Positions 20,658 to 29,309 of a stretch of 40,826 nt of DNA are shown one piece after another. Made by a program: the position numbers and the translations under genes. Each line of letters begins with the position of its first letter. Positions within the stretch are counted from its first letter, which is position 1. Source of the stretch: Betaproteobacteria bacterium (GTDB lineage: Bacteria; Pseudomonadota; Gammaproteobacteria; Burkholderiales; SG8-41); assembly GCA_003820645.1 (NCBI GenBank), contig RPOR01000013.1, positions 1 to 40,826 on the forward strand. Direction: 5' to 3'. Under the pieces are notes generated by a model. That model saw only the letters and a program-made list of their open reading frames with translations. It did not search any database and was not told the DNA's origin.

Positions 20658-23522
20658 ATGCAGATCGCCGTAGAGCCCACCCCGTCCCGCACCACCCCGC
20701 AAATCACCGCGACACCCGAAGACGCCGTACGAGAGGCGCTCTATGCGCAGTACAAGGTGATACGCCGGAACGGTTCGGTAGTGAGCTTCGAGCCGGCGAA
20801 GGTGGCCATTGCGATGACCAAGGCGTTCATTGCGGTGAATGGCGGTCAGGGGGCGGCTTCGGCCCGCGTGCGCGAGCAGGTTGCGGCACTGACTGAAAGC
20901 GTGGTCGCCGCACTGATGCGGCGCCAGCCCTCGGGCGGCACTTTCCATATCGAGGACATTCAGGACCAGGTGGAACTTGCGCTGATGCGCATGGGCGAGC
21001 ATCACGTCGCCCGCGCCTACGTGCTCTACCGCGAGGAGCGCACGAAGGAGCGCGCGCGCCAGCGCGAAGCGCAGCCGGCGGCGATGGCGCAACGCGAGCA
21101 CGTGATCAATGTCATCGACGGTGGTGTGAAACGGCCGCTTGATCTGCCGCGGATTACCGCGCTCGTGGAAAGTGCCTGTGCCGGTCTGGGCCGCGAGGTG
21201 AGCACCCAGCCGATCCTGGACGCAATGCATCGTGATCTCTACGAAGGTGTGCCGATCGAGGAGGTTCGCAAGTCGCTGGTGCTGGCTGCGCGGGGTCTGA
21301 TCGAGCAGGATCCGGGCTACAGCTATGTCACCGCACGCCTGCTGCTGCACACGGTGCGTCTGGAAATCCTCGGCGAGGAAGTCACGCAGGAACAAATGGC
21401 GACGCGTTATGCCGAGTATCTGCCGCAATTCATCAAGAAGGGCATCGCGGCGGAATTGCTGGACGAACGTCTGGCTAGCTACGATCTGCAGGCGCTGGGT
21501 GCGGCACTCGATGCGCAGCGCGATCTCAAGTTCGCCTATCTCGGTCTGCAGATACTCTACGACCGCTATTTCCTGCACATCGGCGGGCAGCGTATCGAGT
21601 TGCCGCAGATCTTTTTCATGCGTGTCGCGATGGGCCTCGCACTCAATGAGCCGGCGGGCGAGCGTGAAGCACGTGCCATCGAGTTCTACAATGTGCTGTC
21701 CAGCTTCGATTTCATGAGCTCTACCCCGACACTGTTCAATTCCGGTACCCGCCGCTCGCAGCTGGCGAGCTGCTACCTGACCACGGTATCAGATGACCTG
21801 GACGGGATTTACGAGGCAATCAAGGAAAATGCGATGCTGCAGAAGTATGCCGGCGGCATCGGCAACGACTGGACGCCGGTGCGCGCGCTCGGCGCGCACA
21901 TCAAGGGCACGAACGGCAAATCTCAGGGTGTGGTGCCGTTCCTGAAAGTGGTCAATGACACGGCGGTTGCCGTCAACCAGGGGGGCAAGCGCAAGGGAGC
22001 GGTTTGCTCCTACCTTGAAACCTGGCATCTGGATATCGAGGAATTCCTGGAGTTGCGGAAGAACACCGGTGATGACCGGCGCCGGACCCATGACATGAAT
22101 ACCGCCAACTGGGTGCCCGACCTTTTCATGAAGCGGGTCATGGAGAACGGTGAGTGGACGCTGTTTTCGCCGTCCGACGTGCCGGACCTCCATGAAAAAT
22201 TCGGCAAGGCCTTCGAGAAAGCTTACCTGGAGTACGAGGCGAAGTGCACCCGCGGCGAGATGAAGCTGTACAAAAAGGTTCCGGCGAACCAGTTGTGGCG
22301 CAAGATGCTTACGATGCTGTTTGAGACCGGGCATCCGTGGATCACCTTCAAGGATCCCTGCAATCTGCGTTCGCCACAGCAGCACGTCGGTGTGGTGCAC
22401 AGTTCCAACCTGTGCACGGAGATCACGCTGAACACCGGTCCGGACGAGATCGCGGTATGCAATCTGGGTTCGGTGAATCTGCCGGCGCACCTCGACTTGT
22501 CCACCGGCCTGCTCGACATGGAAAAACTCAGGCGTACAGTCGGCACCGCGATGCGCATGCTCGACAATGTGATTGATCTCAATTTCTACAACGTCAACAA
22601 GGCACGCAATTCCAACTTCAAGCATCGCCCAGTGGGCCTCGGCATCATGGGCTTTCAGGACTGCCTGCACATGTTGCGCATGCCGTACGGTTCGCCGGCC
22701 GCAGTGGAATTCGCCGACCGTTCGATGGAGCAGATCGCCTACACGACGTATTCGGCGTCAGCCGATCTGGCGGAGGAGCGTGGTCCGTATTCAACCTTCA
22801 AGGGCTCGCTGTGGGAACGGGGCGTGTTGCCGCTGGATTCGGTCAGGCTGCTGGCCGAGGAGCGCGGCGGTTACGTCGAGTGTGACATGTCGACCACGCT
22901 CGACTGGGACAGCCTGCGCAGCCGTATCCAGCGCGTGGGCATGCGCAACTCCAATTGTCTCGCCATTGCACCCACCGCAACCATTGCCAATATCACCGGA
23001 CTGTCGCAGTGCATCGAGCCGACCTACCAGAACCTCTACGTGAAATCCAACCTGTCGGGCGAATTCACGGTCGTCAACGAATTCCTGGTCCGTGACCTGA
23101 AAAAGCTCAACCTGTGGGACGAGGTGATGATCGCCGACCTGAAATATTTCGACGGCACATTGTCGAAGATCGACCGTGTACCGCCAGACGTGCGCAGTCT
23201 GTATGCCACGGCTTTCGAAATGGACGCGAGCTGGCTGGTCGAATGTGCGGCGCGCCGGCAGAAGTGGGTAGATCAGTCGCAATCGCTGAACATTTACATG
23301 GCCGGCGCATCGGGCAAAAAGCTCGACGAAACCTACAAGCTGGCCTGGCTGCGCGGCCTGAAGACGACTTATTACCTGCGCACGCTAGGGGCCACTTCGA
23401 CCGAGAAGTCCACTTCCAAAGCCGGACAGTTGAACGCGGTGCCATCGGACGGCGGCATGTCAGCTGATGAGCAACCCAAGGCGTGCTCGATACTCGATCC
23501 CGAGTGTGAGGCCTGCCAGTAG
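20658..23522 (+). CDS. nrdA: ribonucleoside-diphosphate reductase, alpha (large) subunit, class Ia
   Basis: 954 aa. Two ATP-cone regulatory domains precede the barrel: the first at about residues 30-120 (KVIRRNGSVVSFEPAKVAIA), the second at about 150-240 (VINVIDGGVKRPLDLPRITA). The catalytic domain contains NLCTEITLNTGPDEIAVCNL, with active-site Asn, Cys and Glu residues, and GLGIMGFQDCLHM. The C-terminal tail ends CEACQ, the shuttle cysteine pair. It reduces NDPs to dNDPs with the NrdB radical subunit. The ATG at 20658 has AAGGAG at 20645-20650; an upstream GTG at 20592 would lie inside the NrdR operator region. The doubled ATP cone suggests strong dATP feedback. Confidence 0.96.
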   Translation: MQIAVEPTPSRTTPQITATPEDAVREALYAQYKVIRRNGSVVSFEPAKVAIAMTKAFIAVNGGQGAASARVREQVAALTESVVAALMRRQPSGGTFHIEDIQDQVELALMRMGEHHVARAYVLYREERTKERARQREAQPAAMAQREHVINVIDGGVKRPLDLPRITALVESACAGLGREVSTQPILDAMHRDLYEGVPIEEVRKSLVLAARGLIEQDPGYSYVTARLLLHTVRLEILGEEVTQEQMATRYAEYLPQFIKKGIAAELLDERLASYDLQALGAALDAQRDLKFAYLGLQILYDRYFLHIGGQRIELPQIFFMRVAMGLALNEPAGEREARAIEFYNVLSSFDFMSSTPTLFNSGTRRSQLASCYLTTVSDDLDGIYEAIKENAMLQKYAGGIGNDWTPVRALGAHIKGTNGKSQGVVPFLKVVNDTAVAVNQGGKRKGAVCSYLETWHLDIEEFLELRKNTGDDRRRTHDMNTANWVPDLFMKRVMENGEWTLFSPSDVPDLHEKFGKAFEKAYLEYEAKCTRGEMKLYKKVPANQLWRKMLTMLFETGHPWITFKDPCNLRSPQQHVGVVHSSNLCTEITLNTGPDEIAVCNLGSVNLPAHLDLSTGLLDMEKLRRTVGTAMRMLDNVIDLNFYNVNKARNSNFKHRPVGLGIMGFQDCLHMLRMPYGSPAAVEFADRSMEQIAYTTYSASADLAEERGPYSTFKGSLWERGVLPLDSVRLLAEERGGYVECDMSTTLDWDSLRSRIQRVGMRNSNCLAIAPTATIANITGLSQCIEPTYQNLYVKSNLSGEFTVVNEFLVRDLKKLNLWDEVMIADLKYFDGTLSKIDRVPPDVRSLYATAFEMDASWLVECAARRQKWVDQSQSLNIYMAGASGKKLDETYKLAWLRGLKTTYYLRTLGATSTEKSTSKAGQLNAVPSDGGMSADEQPKACSILDPECEACQ

Positions 23523-23692
23523 AGTGCAGTTGCAGGGCGCGAATCAGGGAAGAATAGGGAAATGCAGGGCAGCTGTTTTTGGTTCAGGGTTTGCTTTGCG
23601 GGTGTGGCGGCGGTTTCACCGATAACCAGTATCAAGATCCGTCGCCTGCCTTGGAAGGTGTCCACCCATAACGCGAATAAAGGAGACTGAGG

Positions 23693-24811
23693 ATGTTGCA
23701 ATTTGAAGAATCGGGGATCACCGGGCCAGGCGTGTTGCCGCATCCGGTAGCAAAAAACGGCACACCCCCGGAAAGCCCCGCAGAAGCTGAGCTGCGTCGG
23801 GTCAATGTTGCGGACAAGCGTGTAATCAACGGCCGGACTGACGTCAACCAGTTGGTGCCCTTCAAGTACAAGTGGGCCTGGGACAAGTACCTCTCCGCAT
23901 GCGCCAACCACTGGATGCCCCAGGAAATCCAGATGAGCCGCGACATAGCGCTGTGGAAGGATCCCAACGGGCTGACCGAGGATGAGCGCCGCATCGTCAA
24001 GCGCAACCTCGGATTTTTTGTTACCGCGGATTCACTGGCGGCCAACAACATAGTACTCGGTACCTACCGTCACATTACTGCGCCGGAGTGCCGTCAGTAT
24101 CTGCTGCGCCAGGCATTCGAGGAGGCTATCCATACACACGCCTATCAATACATCGTGGAGAGCCTGGGCCTCAACGAGGGTGAAATTTTCAATGCTTATC
24201 ACGAGGTGTCGTCGATTCGCGATAAGGATGAATTCCTGATCCCCTTCATCGACGTGCTGACCGATCCATCGTTTCAGACCGGCACCCCGGAGAACGACCA
24301 AAAGCTGCTGAAGAGCCTGATTGTGTTCGCCTGCCTGATGGAGGGCCTGTTCTTCTACGTCGGATTTGCCCAGATTCTTGCCTTGGGCCGGCAGAACAAG
24401 ATGACCGGCGCTGCAGAGCAGTACCAGTACATCCTGCGCGACGAGTCGATGCACTGCAATTTCGGCATTGATCTGGTCAACACGATCAAGCTCGAAAACC
24501 CGCATCTGTGGACCGCCGAATTCCGCGATGAACTGCGCGTGCTTTTCCGCAAGGGCGTCGAACTCGAGTATCGCTACGCAGAAGATACGATGCCCCGCGG
24601 CGTACTGGGTCTCAATGCCGCGATGTTCAAGGAATACCTGCGCTTCATCGCCAACCGCCGTGCCCAGCAGATCGGCCTGGAGACGCTGTTCGAGGGGGCG
24701 ACCAACCCGTTTCCATGGATGGCGGAAATGATCGACCTGAAGAAAGAGCGCAATTTCTTCGAAACCCGCGTCATCGAATACCAGACCGGGGGTGCACTGT
24801 CGTGGGATTAG
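23693..24811 (+). CDS. nrdB: ribonucleoside-diphosphate reductase, beta (radical) subunit
   Basis: 372 aa ferritin-like protein. The first iron ligand is D113 ([13 protein letters not shown]). [14 protein letters not shown] supplies E144 and H147, plus radical tyrosine Y151, four residues after the histidine as in E. coli Y122. [19 protein letters not shown] and [12 protein letters not shown] carry the second-half ligands. It stores the tyrosyl radical that starts catalysis in NrdA. AAAGGAG precedes the ATG at 23693. The gap from nrdA is 170 bp, unusually long for this pair, but no promoter or terminator is clear. Confidence 0.96.
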   Translation: MLQFEESGITGPGVLPHPVAKNGTPPESPAEAELRRVNVADKRVINGRTDVNQLVPFKYKWAWDKYLSACANHWMPQEIQMSRDIALWKDPNGLTEDERRIVKRNLGFFVTADSLAANNIVLGTYRHITAPECRQYLLRQAFEEAIHTHAYQYIVESLGLNEGEIFNAYHEVSSIRDKDEFLIPFIDVLTDPSFQTGTPENDQKLLKSLIVFACLMEGLFFYVGFAQILALGRQNKMTGAAEQYQYILRDESMHCNFGIDLVNTIKLENPHLWTAEFRDELRVLFRKGVELEYRYAEDTMPRGVLGLNAAMFKEYLRFIANRRAQQIGLETLFEGATNPFPWMAEMIDLKKERNFFETRVIEYQTGGALSWD

Positions 24812-24913
24812 TCATGTTCTTCGCGTTGCCGGACGGAGGCGGTCACTGACCATGCGATTGAGCACAGCGACTCCAGCGCAAAGTGGAGTCCATTGCTGAC
24901 GCAGCCAGACACG

Positions 24914-24959
24914 CGGCGGCGCATTGCACTGCGGTATCAACCGCAAGGCAGCGCCGCCG
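24914..24959. other. large two-tier hairpin between nrdB and the DUF2442 gene
   Basis: The outer stem is CGGCGGCGC (24914-24922) with GCGCCGCCG (24951-24959), 9 bp perfect. Inside is a second stem TGCGGT (24930-24935)/ACCGCA (24940-24945) with loop ATCA. It is followed by GATTCTTTCG rather than a true U-run. It may terminate nrdAB or fold in the DUF2442 leader. A second 7-bp inverted repeat, GACTCCA/TGGAGTC, lies just upstream near 24868-24890. Confidence 0.5.
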
Positions 24960-25005
24960 GATTCTTTCGTGGGTTCAATGTTCATTACCATGGAGGGGCG
25001 ACCAC

Positions 25006-25311
25006 TTGGCACTCAGTCTGAAGTTCCGGCGTTACCGCAGCCGCAGGATCCATCTGCACACCGTTACCGAATTGCGTGCGGAAGACAACTGCACACTCTG
25101 GCTGCGTTTCGATGATGGTCTCGAGGGGCATGTGTACCTTGGCGATCTGGTGGGTGGCGCCGCGCTGGAAGTGCTCTCCGATGCAGCGTCGTTCCGCCGG
25201 GTCGCATTTGACCCGGTGTCCAACGTGCTGACCTGGAGCGGCGGCGTCCGGGTGGATCCCGATTTGTTGTACCGCAACCTGGCGACCAAGGCGGGGGCGG
25301 CGTTGCATTAA
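25006..25311 (+). CDS. DUF2442 domain protein
   Basis: 101 aa from a TTG codon. The core VTELRAEDNCTLWLRFDDGL, then EGHVYLGDLVGGAALEVLSD and FDPVSNVLTWSGGVRVDPDL, matches DUF2442, a small all-beta fold often annotated as a possible antitoxin or regulatory partner. No toxin gene (DUF4160 type) is adjacent. GGAGGGG at 24992-24998 is well placed for the TTG at 25006; the in-frame ATG at 24883 would add 41 residues that cross the hairpin at 24914-24959 and look non-coding. Function unknown. Confidence 0.75.
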   Translation: MALSLKFRRYRSRRIHLHTVTELRAEDNCTLWLRFDDGLEGHVYLGDLVGGAALEVLSDAASFRRVAFDPVSNVLTWSGGVRVDPDLLYRNLATKAGAALH

Positions 25312-25421
25312 GGCGTGGATGGAGGTTCGGCAGAGGGGGCGTCGCCATGCAGTGGCGCGCCAGACAGCGTGTTCTTTCCGCGGGGGAACGCGCACAGTGG
25401 TCAGACGTGACGGAGGTTCGC

Positions 25422-25745
25422 ATGGCAAAGGCGAAGAAGAAGGCAACGAAGAAGGCAACGAAGAAGAAGGCAGCGAAGAAACAAGCGGGCAGCAAAAAGA
25501 AGGTCCCGGCCAGGAAAGTCGCCCGCAAGGCTGCGGGCAAGAAGAGCGTCAGCCGGAAGGCGGGCAAAAAAAAGCCGGCCCGAAAGCCGGCGAAGAAAAA
25601 AGCAGTCAAGAAAAAGCCTGCTATCAAAAAGCGGGCGGCTGTCAGGAAACCCGCACCCCAAGTAATGCCGGGACCGGCTCCGATAGCGCCCCGTCCGATT
25701 GCGATTCCAGGCGCCTGGCCATTTCCGATGGGAAACAAGCCCTGA
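25422..25745 (+). CDS. lysine-rich histone H1-like protein
   Basis: 107 aa, extremely basic. Residues 1-80 are runs of Lys-Lys-Ala and Arg-Lys (AKAKKKATKKATKKKAAKKQ at the start), resembling the tail of eukaryotic histone H1 and the Hc1/BpH1-type proteins of betaproteobacteria. The C-terminal 25 residues switch to a proline-rich neutral segment (PGPAPIAPRPIAIPGAWPFP). It probably binds DNA non-specifically in the nucleoid. GGAGG precedes the ATG at 25422. Low-complexity repeats make the length prone to variation between strains. An overlapping +1 frame is also open but is a shadow of the repeats. Confidence 0.75.
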   Translation: MAKAKKKATKKATKKKAAKKQAGSKKKVPARKVARKAAGKKSVSRKAGKKKPARKPAKKKAVKKKPAIKKRAAVRKPAPQVMPGPAPIAPRPIAIPGAWPFPMGNKP

Positions 25746-26104
25746 CACTTGCGCCGTGCGGCGGAATCGGTCTCGGGAGAAGTCCGATGCCCGTCGCGGG
25801 AGGCGGTTCGCAACCGCGGACAGCAGGGTTGTAAAGATACCCAATCCGCCCGGTCCGGGCAAGGCGCGGTCCGTCCGTGGCGCTTGGTGAACTCATGAAT
25901 AAACATTAACAATCAATTGGTTAATGAGGTTAAAAAAAATTCTCCCGGCATCCCGGCGGTCCGGATTCAGGGCTGATTTCAGGGCATCCGGACCGTGGGT
26001 TTTCCCGGCTGCTGCGGCATGGCGACACGATCCCCGCCCGGGGACGCTAGCGGTGGCGCGCCCTTATATGGGGCCTCACACATTTGTCGTCGGGTGAGGA
26101 ACCC
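25746..26104. other. 359-bp intergenic region with AT-rich palindrome
   Basis: No gene seen. It contains a GCGGTT-CGC-AACCGC hairpin near 25803-25820. An AT-rich patch from about 25895 to 25940 holds the palindrome ATTAAC (25905-25910)/GTTAAT (25920-25925) around AATCAATTG, followed by an A8 run. The palindrome could be an operator or promoter region for the DUF302 gene, but no clear -35/-10 pair is seen. Confidence 0.4.
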
Positions 26105-26578
26105 ATGCGATCGCTGAAGCGGCTGTGCTGGCTATGTCTGCTCTCTGTCGTGGCGTTCGGTGCGCAGGCGGCGACCGCGACGGTGCAGGTGCGTTCGACC
26201 ACAGCCGAGTTTGCCGACGTCAAGGAACGCGTCGTCATGGCGCTGGAGAATCGCGGGCTGGTGTTGAATTACACGGCACGTGTCGGGGACATGCTTGAGC
26301 GTACCGGGCGCGATACCGGACGTGAGCGTCCGGTATACGGCAAGGCAGAAGTTCTCGAATTCTGCAGCGCTGCGCTGTCACGCGATACCATGGAGGCCGA
26401 TCCGCGGAATATCGTGTTCTGCCCCTATGCGATCGCAATTTATACCGAGCCGCAGGCACCGGGCACGGTCCATCTCGCCTACCGGATGCCCGTTGCGTCG
26501 GGATCGGATCGCTCGATCCGTGCGCTGCGCGCAATTGAAGAACTGCTGGCCGGCGTCGTGAATGAGGCGCTGCAGTAG
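26105..26578 (+). CDS. DUF302 domain exported protein
   Basis: 157 aa. The signal peptide is LKRLCWLCLLSVVAFGAQAA, with likely cleavage after AQA. The mature part resembles DUF302: FADVKERVVMALENRGLVLN, then VLEFCSAALSRDTMEADPRN and IVFCPYAIAIYTEP. It therefore probably sits in the periplasm. Two cysteines (one in EFC, one in FCPY) might form a disulfide or bind a ligand. GAGGA precedes the ATG. It is followed by a convergent gene, so it is probably monocistronic. Function unknown. Confidence 0.75.
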   Translation: MRSLKRLCWLCLLSVVAFGAQAATATVQVRSTTAEFADVKERVVMALENRGLVLNYTARVGDMLERTGRDTGRERPVYGKAEVLEFCSAALSRDTMEADPRNIVFCPYAIAIYTEPQAPGTVHLAYRMPVASGSDRSIRALRAIEELLAGVVNEALQ

Positions 26579-26634
26579 ACCTGCGCAGCGTCCGGTATCG
26601 CGCGTACGCGTCCACCGCTGCCCGAGTCCCGGGG

Positions 26635-27681
26635 TCAGGCCGGAAGCTGGTTCACGATCGAGCGGCAGGCGGCGATGGCCGCATCCACGTCGTCCGCGGC
26701 AATATGGCGGTGGGTCACGAAGCGCAGCGAACCCGAATCCGCCGGGCTGACGGCGATACCTCGCGCCTGAAAATCCGCCGCCCACAGGGCAGCGGCACGG
26801 CCACTGGCGCGCACGTTGACCCGCACAATGTTGGTTTCGACGTCGCCTGGATTGAGCATCGAGGCATCCACCGCATGCAGCCCGATCGCGAGCCGTTTGG
26901 CGGTGGCGTGATCGTCTGCGAGCCGGTCGATCATGGTGTCGAGGGCAACGACGCCGGCAGCCGCAATCAACCCGGCCTGACGCATGTTGCCGCCGACCAT
27001 GCGCCGGAACGGCCGCGCCCGTTCGATGAAGGCGCGCGTTCCGCAAAGCAGCGAGCCGATCGGCGCGGACAGCCCTTTTGACACGCAGAAACAGACCGAA
27101 TCGGTATGGCGTGCGATTTCAGCGGCCGGCACGCCCAGCGCGACTGCGGCGTTGAACAGACGCGCGCCGTCCGTATGCACCGGGATGCGATGGTGCCGTG
27201 CGAGTTCGTACACCATTTGCATGTGCGCCAGAGGCAGAATTGCCCCGCCAGCGCCGTTGTGCGTGGTTTCCATGCAGATCAGTGCGGTGCCAAAATTATT
27301 GCGCGTCGTCGGCCGCACGGCCTCGCGCAGCGCAGTTTCGTCCATTGCGCCGCGCAGGCCCGGAATCCCCTTGTAGAACACGCCCGCCACCGCAGCAAGA
27401 CCGCCCAGTTCGGTGTTCAGCATGTGCGCGCCGCGTTCCAGCAGCACCTCGCCGGCGCGCTGCGTGTGTGCGAGCACGGCGACCAGGTTGGTCATCGTGC
27501 CGCTGGGCATGTAGAGGCCGGCCTCCTTGCCGGTGTGCGTGGCAGCCAGCGCTTCCAGTCGCATGACGGTCGGATCGCCGTCGCGGGAATCGTCACCCTG
27601 GCTCGCCTGCTGCATCGAGGCGATCATTGCGGCTGTCGGCTGCGTGACGGTGTCGGTGCGCAAATCAATGATTCTGGTCAT
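26635..27681 (-). CDS. ltaE: low-specificity L-threonine aldolase
   Basis: 348 aa fold-type I PLP enzyme. It begins IIDLRTDTVTQPTAAMIASM, has PSGTMTNLVAVLAHT for the cofactor phosphate, HTDGARLFNA with D171 for the pyridine nitrogen, and CFCVSKGLSAPIGS with the Schiff-base lysine K202. It cleaves L-threonine or L-allo-threonine to glycine and acetaldehyde in the cytoplasm. Length and motifs are complete. The next gene upstream on this strand ends 52 bp away. Confidence 0.93.
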   Translation of the reverse strand: MTRIIDLRTDTVTQPTAAMIASMQQASQGDDSRDGDPTVMRLEALAATHTGKEAGLYMPSGTMTNLVAVLAHTQRAGEVLLERGAHMLNTELGGLAAVAGVFYKGIPGLRGAMDETALREAVRPTTRNNFGTALICMETTHNGAGGAILPLAHMQMVYELARHHRIPVHTDGARLFNAAVALGVPAAEIARHTDSVCFCVSKGLSAPIGSLLCGTRAFIERARPFRRMVGGNMRQAGLIAAAGVVALDTMIDRLADDHATAKRLAIGLHAVDASMLNPGDVETNIVRVNVRASGRAAALWAADFQARGIAVSPADSGSLRFVTHRHIAADDVDAAIAACRSIVNQLPA

Positions 27682-27733
27682 CGGTTCACAAATTCAGGTT
27701 TGGGTGGAAACGCAGGGGCTTCTTGTCGGCGCA

Positions 27734-28345
27734 TCAATAACATTCCTCCTGTCCGGCCGGTTGCACCGGGCGCGCGATGAAACCGAAACGCTCCGGTACC
27801 AAGGCGGCACGGATGGGCCGGACGGCTATGCGTGCGGTGCCGCTCACATCCAGCTCCAGCGCGACCTGTTCGCCGGCTTGCAGCGCATCCAGTGTTGCCG
27901 CCAGCGCTGCGTCGCCGGGTTGCCTGGCGCCGGGCCTGCTGAAGCGGGGCACCAGCATCTCGAGGTCGGCGTCATGCACGAGGCCGACGCCCAGGTCGGT
28001 GTCGAGCAGCAGGTGCCCCGTTTCATCGATATAGGCGGCATGGATGGCAGTGACGGCCGCGCCGCTATGCGACGTCAGCGTCAGCGTGGAATCCGGTGTG
28101 GCAGTGATCCGGTAGATGTGCGGCGTGTAATCCAGCGAGACGTAAACGCGCTGCGGCCCGTTCTGGAAAAACCAGCGGCCCTGATGGTCGTGGCCATAGT
28201 TGCGGCCGAAAAAGGCGGCGATGCCCGGATTCACAACGCGTTCGCCCTTGAGCAGCCAGTTGCCGCGGCGGTCCAGCGACAACCAGCCATAAACCGCCGG
28301 CACGTTGGGCCATTTGGCCATCCCGCGAAGTACGATGTCATCCAT
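27734..28345 (-). CDS. conserved proteobacterial hypothetical protein
   Basis: 203 aa, no signal peptide or membrane segment. It has a conserved-looking N-terminus, KWPNVPAVYGWLSLDRRGNW followed by LLKGERVVNPGIAAFFGRNY, and HDHQGRWFFQNGPQRVYVSL. I have the impression of a DUF2946/DUF2944-like family of unknown function but cannot confirm the number. Trp, His and Asn residues are abundant in the first 80 residues, with a more variable C-terminal half. An alternative start is the ATG at 28321 (MAKWPN). It precedes ltaE with a 52-bp gap and may share its transcript. Confidence 0.7.
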   Translation of the reverse strand: MDDIVLRGMAKWPNVPAVYGWLSLDRRGNWLLKGERVVNPGIAAFFGRNYGHDHQGRWFFQNGPQRVYVSLDYTPHIYRITATPDSTLTLTSHSGAAVTAIHAAYIDETGHLLLDTDLGVGLVHDADLEMLVPRFSRPGARQPGDAALAATLDALQAGEQVALELDVSGTARIAVRPIRAALVPERFGFIARPVQPAGQEECY

Positions 28346-28444
28346 GGCGTCAATTTATCACAGCAGCGTTTAACCCCGATTCGCTGCAGATGGCGTTTAC
28401 AGCAGGGTCGCGGATGTTCCGCCCAGCTGAATCGAGGAGCCCTG

Positions 28445-29239
28445 ATGAAACGCCTGATTGCCGTTACGGCCACGCTGACCGTTTGCGCGCTGTCATCGCC
28501 TGCCGCGGCGATGGGCAGCATTGCCGACATCGTGATTCACGATCGCGCGCAGAATCGCACGCTGCCGGTGCATGTTCATGAAGGACGGCATTATGTCGTC
28601 GGTCGCCCCGGCAACGAGTATGAAATCCGCCTGCGCAACCGGCAGCGCGGCGACATCCTCAGCGTGGTCTCGGTGGACGGGGTGGATGTGATTACCGGCG
28701 ATACCGCCGATTGGCGGCACAGCGGGTACGTGCTCGGTCCGCGGCAGAGTTTCGGCGTCAAAGGCTGGCGCAAGAGCCTCGATCGCACGGCTGCGTTCTA
28801 TTTCACGGCGCTGCCCGATTCCTACGCCGCGCGCACCGGCCGTGCCGACCATGTCGGGGTGATTGGGGTGGCGGTGTTCCACAAGAAACCGGAACCGGTG
28901 GTGCCGCATTGGCCGCCGCGAGTGGACCGCGGTGCCGCGGCAGCCGAATCACCGTTTCCCGCAGCAGCAGCCGATGAACGCGGTGCCGGCGCGGCCGCGC
29001 GCGCAGAAGCGCCGGCAACTGCGGTGCAGAAATCCGCACGCCTGGGCACCGGCCATGGGCGCAGCGAAACGTCCGTGGTGACGTACACGGAATTCGAACG
29101 CGCCACTGCGGCGCCTGCCGAGGTCATCACCATTTATTACGACAGTTATCGCAACCTGGTGGCGCAGGGGATGATCCGCGCACCGTCGCTGGCGCGCCCC
29201 GATCCCTTTCCGGGGCGGTTTGTGCCGGACCCGCGTTGA
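28445..29239 (+). CDS. exported conserved protein upstream of an ECF sigma factor
   Basis: 264 aa. The signal peptide is LIAVTATLTVCALSSPAAAM. The conserved domain (about 25-150) includes RNRQRGDILSVVSVDGVDVI and FGVKGWRKSLDRTAAFYFTA, then DSYAARTGRADHVGVIGVAV. A proline/alanine-rich linker leads to a C-terminal block with LGTGHGRSETSVVTYTEFER and ITIYYDSYRNLVAQGMI. It probably sits in the periplasm. GAGGAG (28434-28439) selects the ATG at 28445 over the long open frame upstream, which is antisense to the 27734 gene. Neighbouring ECF sigma and one-TM genes suggest an envelope-stress unit; its own activity is unknown. Confidence 0.75.
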   Translation: MKRLIAVTATLTVCALSSPAAAMGSIADIVIHDRAQNRTLPVHVHEGRHYVVGRPGNEYEIRLRNRQRGDILSVVSVDGVDVITGDTADWRHSGYVLGPRQSFGVKGWRKSLDRTAAFYFTALPDSYAARTGRADHVGVIGVAVFHKKPEPVVPHWPPRVDRGAAAAESPFPAAAADERGAGAAARAEAPATAVQKSARLGTGHGRSETSVVTYTEFERATAAPAEVITIYYDSYRNLVAQGMIRAPSLARPDPFPGRFVPDPR

Positions 29240-29269
29240 TTTAACGGTGGCTGACGCGACGCCACCGGG

Positions 29270-29298
29270 TTGCCGCCATGCCGAGGCTTCTGCATACT
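29270..29298 (+). promoter_or_regulatory. possible promoter of the ECF sigma gene
   Basis: TTGCCG (29270-29275), 17-bp spacer, CATACT (29293-29298). The ATG follows 11 bp after the -10, implying a leader of only about 5 nt. Modest match. Confidence 0.4.
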
Positions 29299-29309
29299 GG
29301 CACCCGGTT

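Noticed and set aside
25319-25834. A second open frame over the H1-like gene (Gly/Glu-rich translation)
   Set aside because: It arises from the AAG/GAA repeats of the lysine-rich gene read in another frame; the ATG at 25422 with GGAGG fits the basic protein.
27527-28444. A long plus-strand extension of the 28445 gene
   Set aside because: It is antisense to the conserved hypothetical gene at 27734-28345 and precedes a proper ribosome site and signal peptide at 28445.
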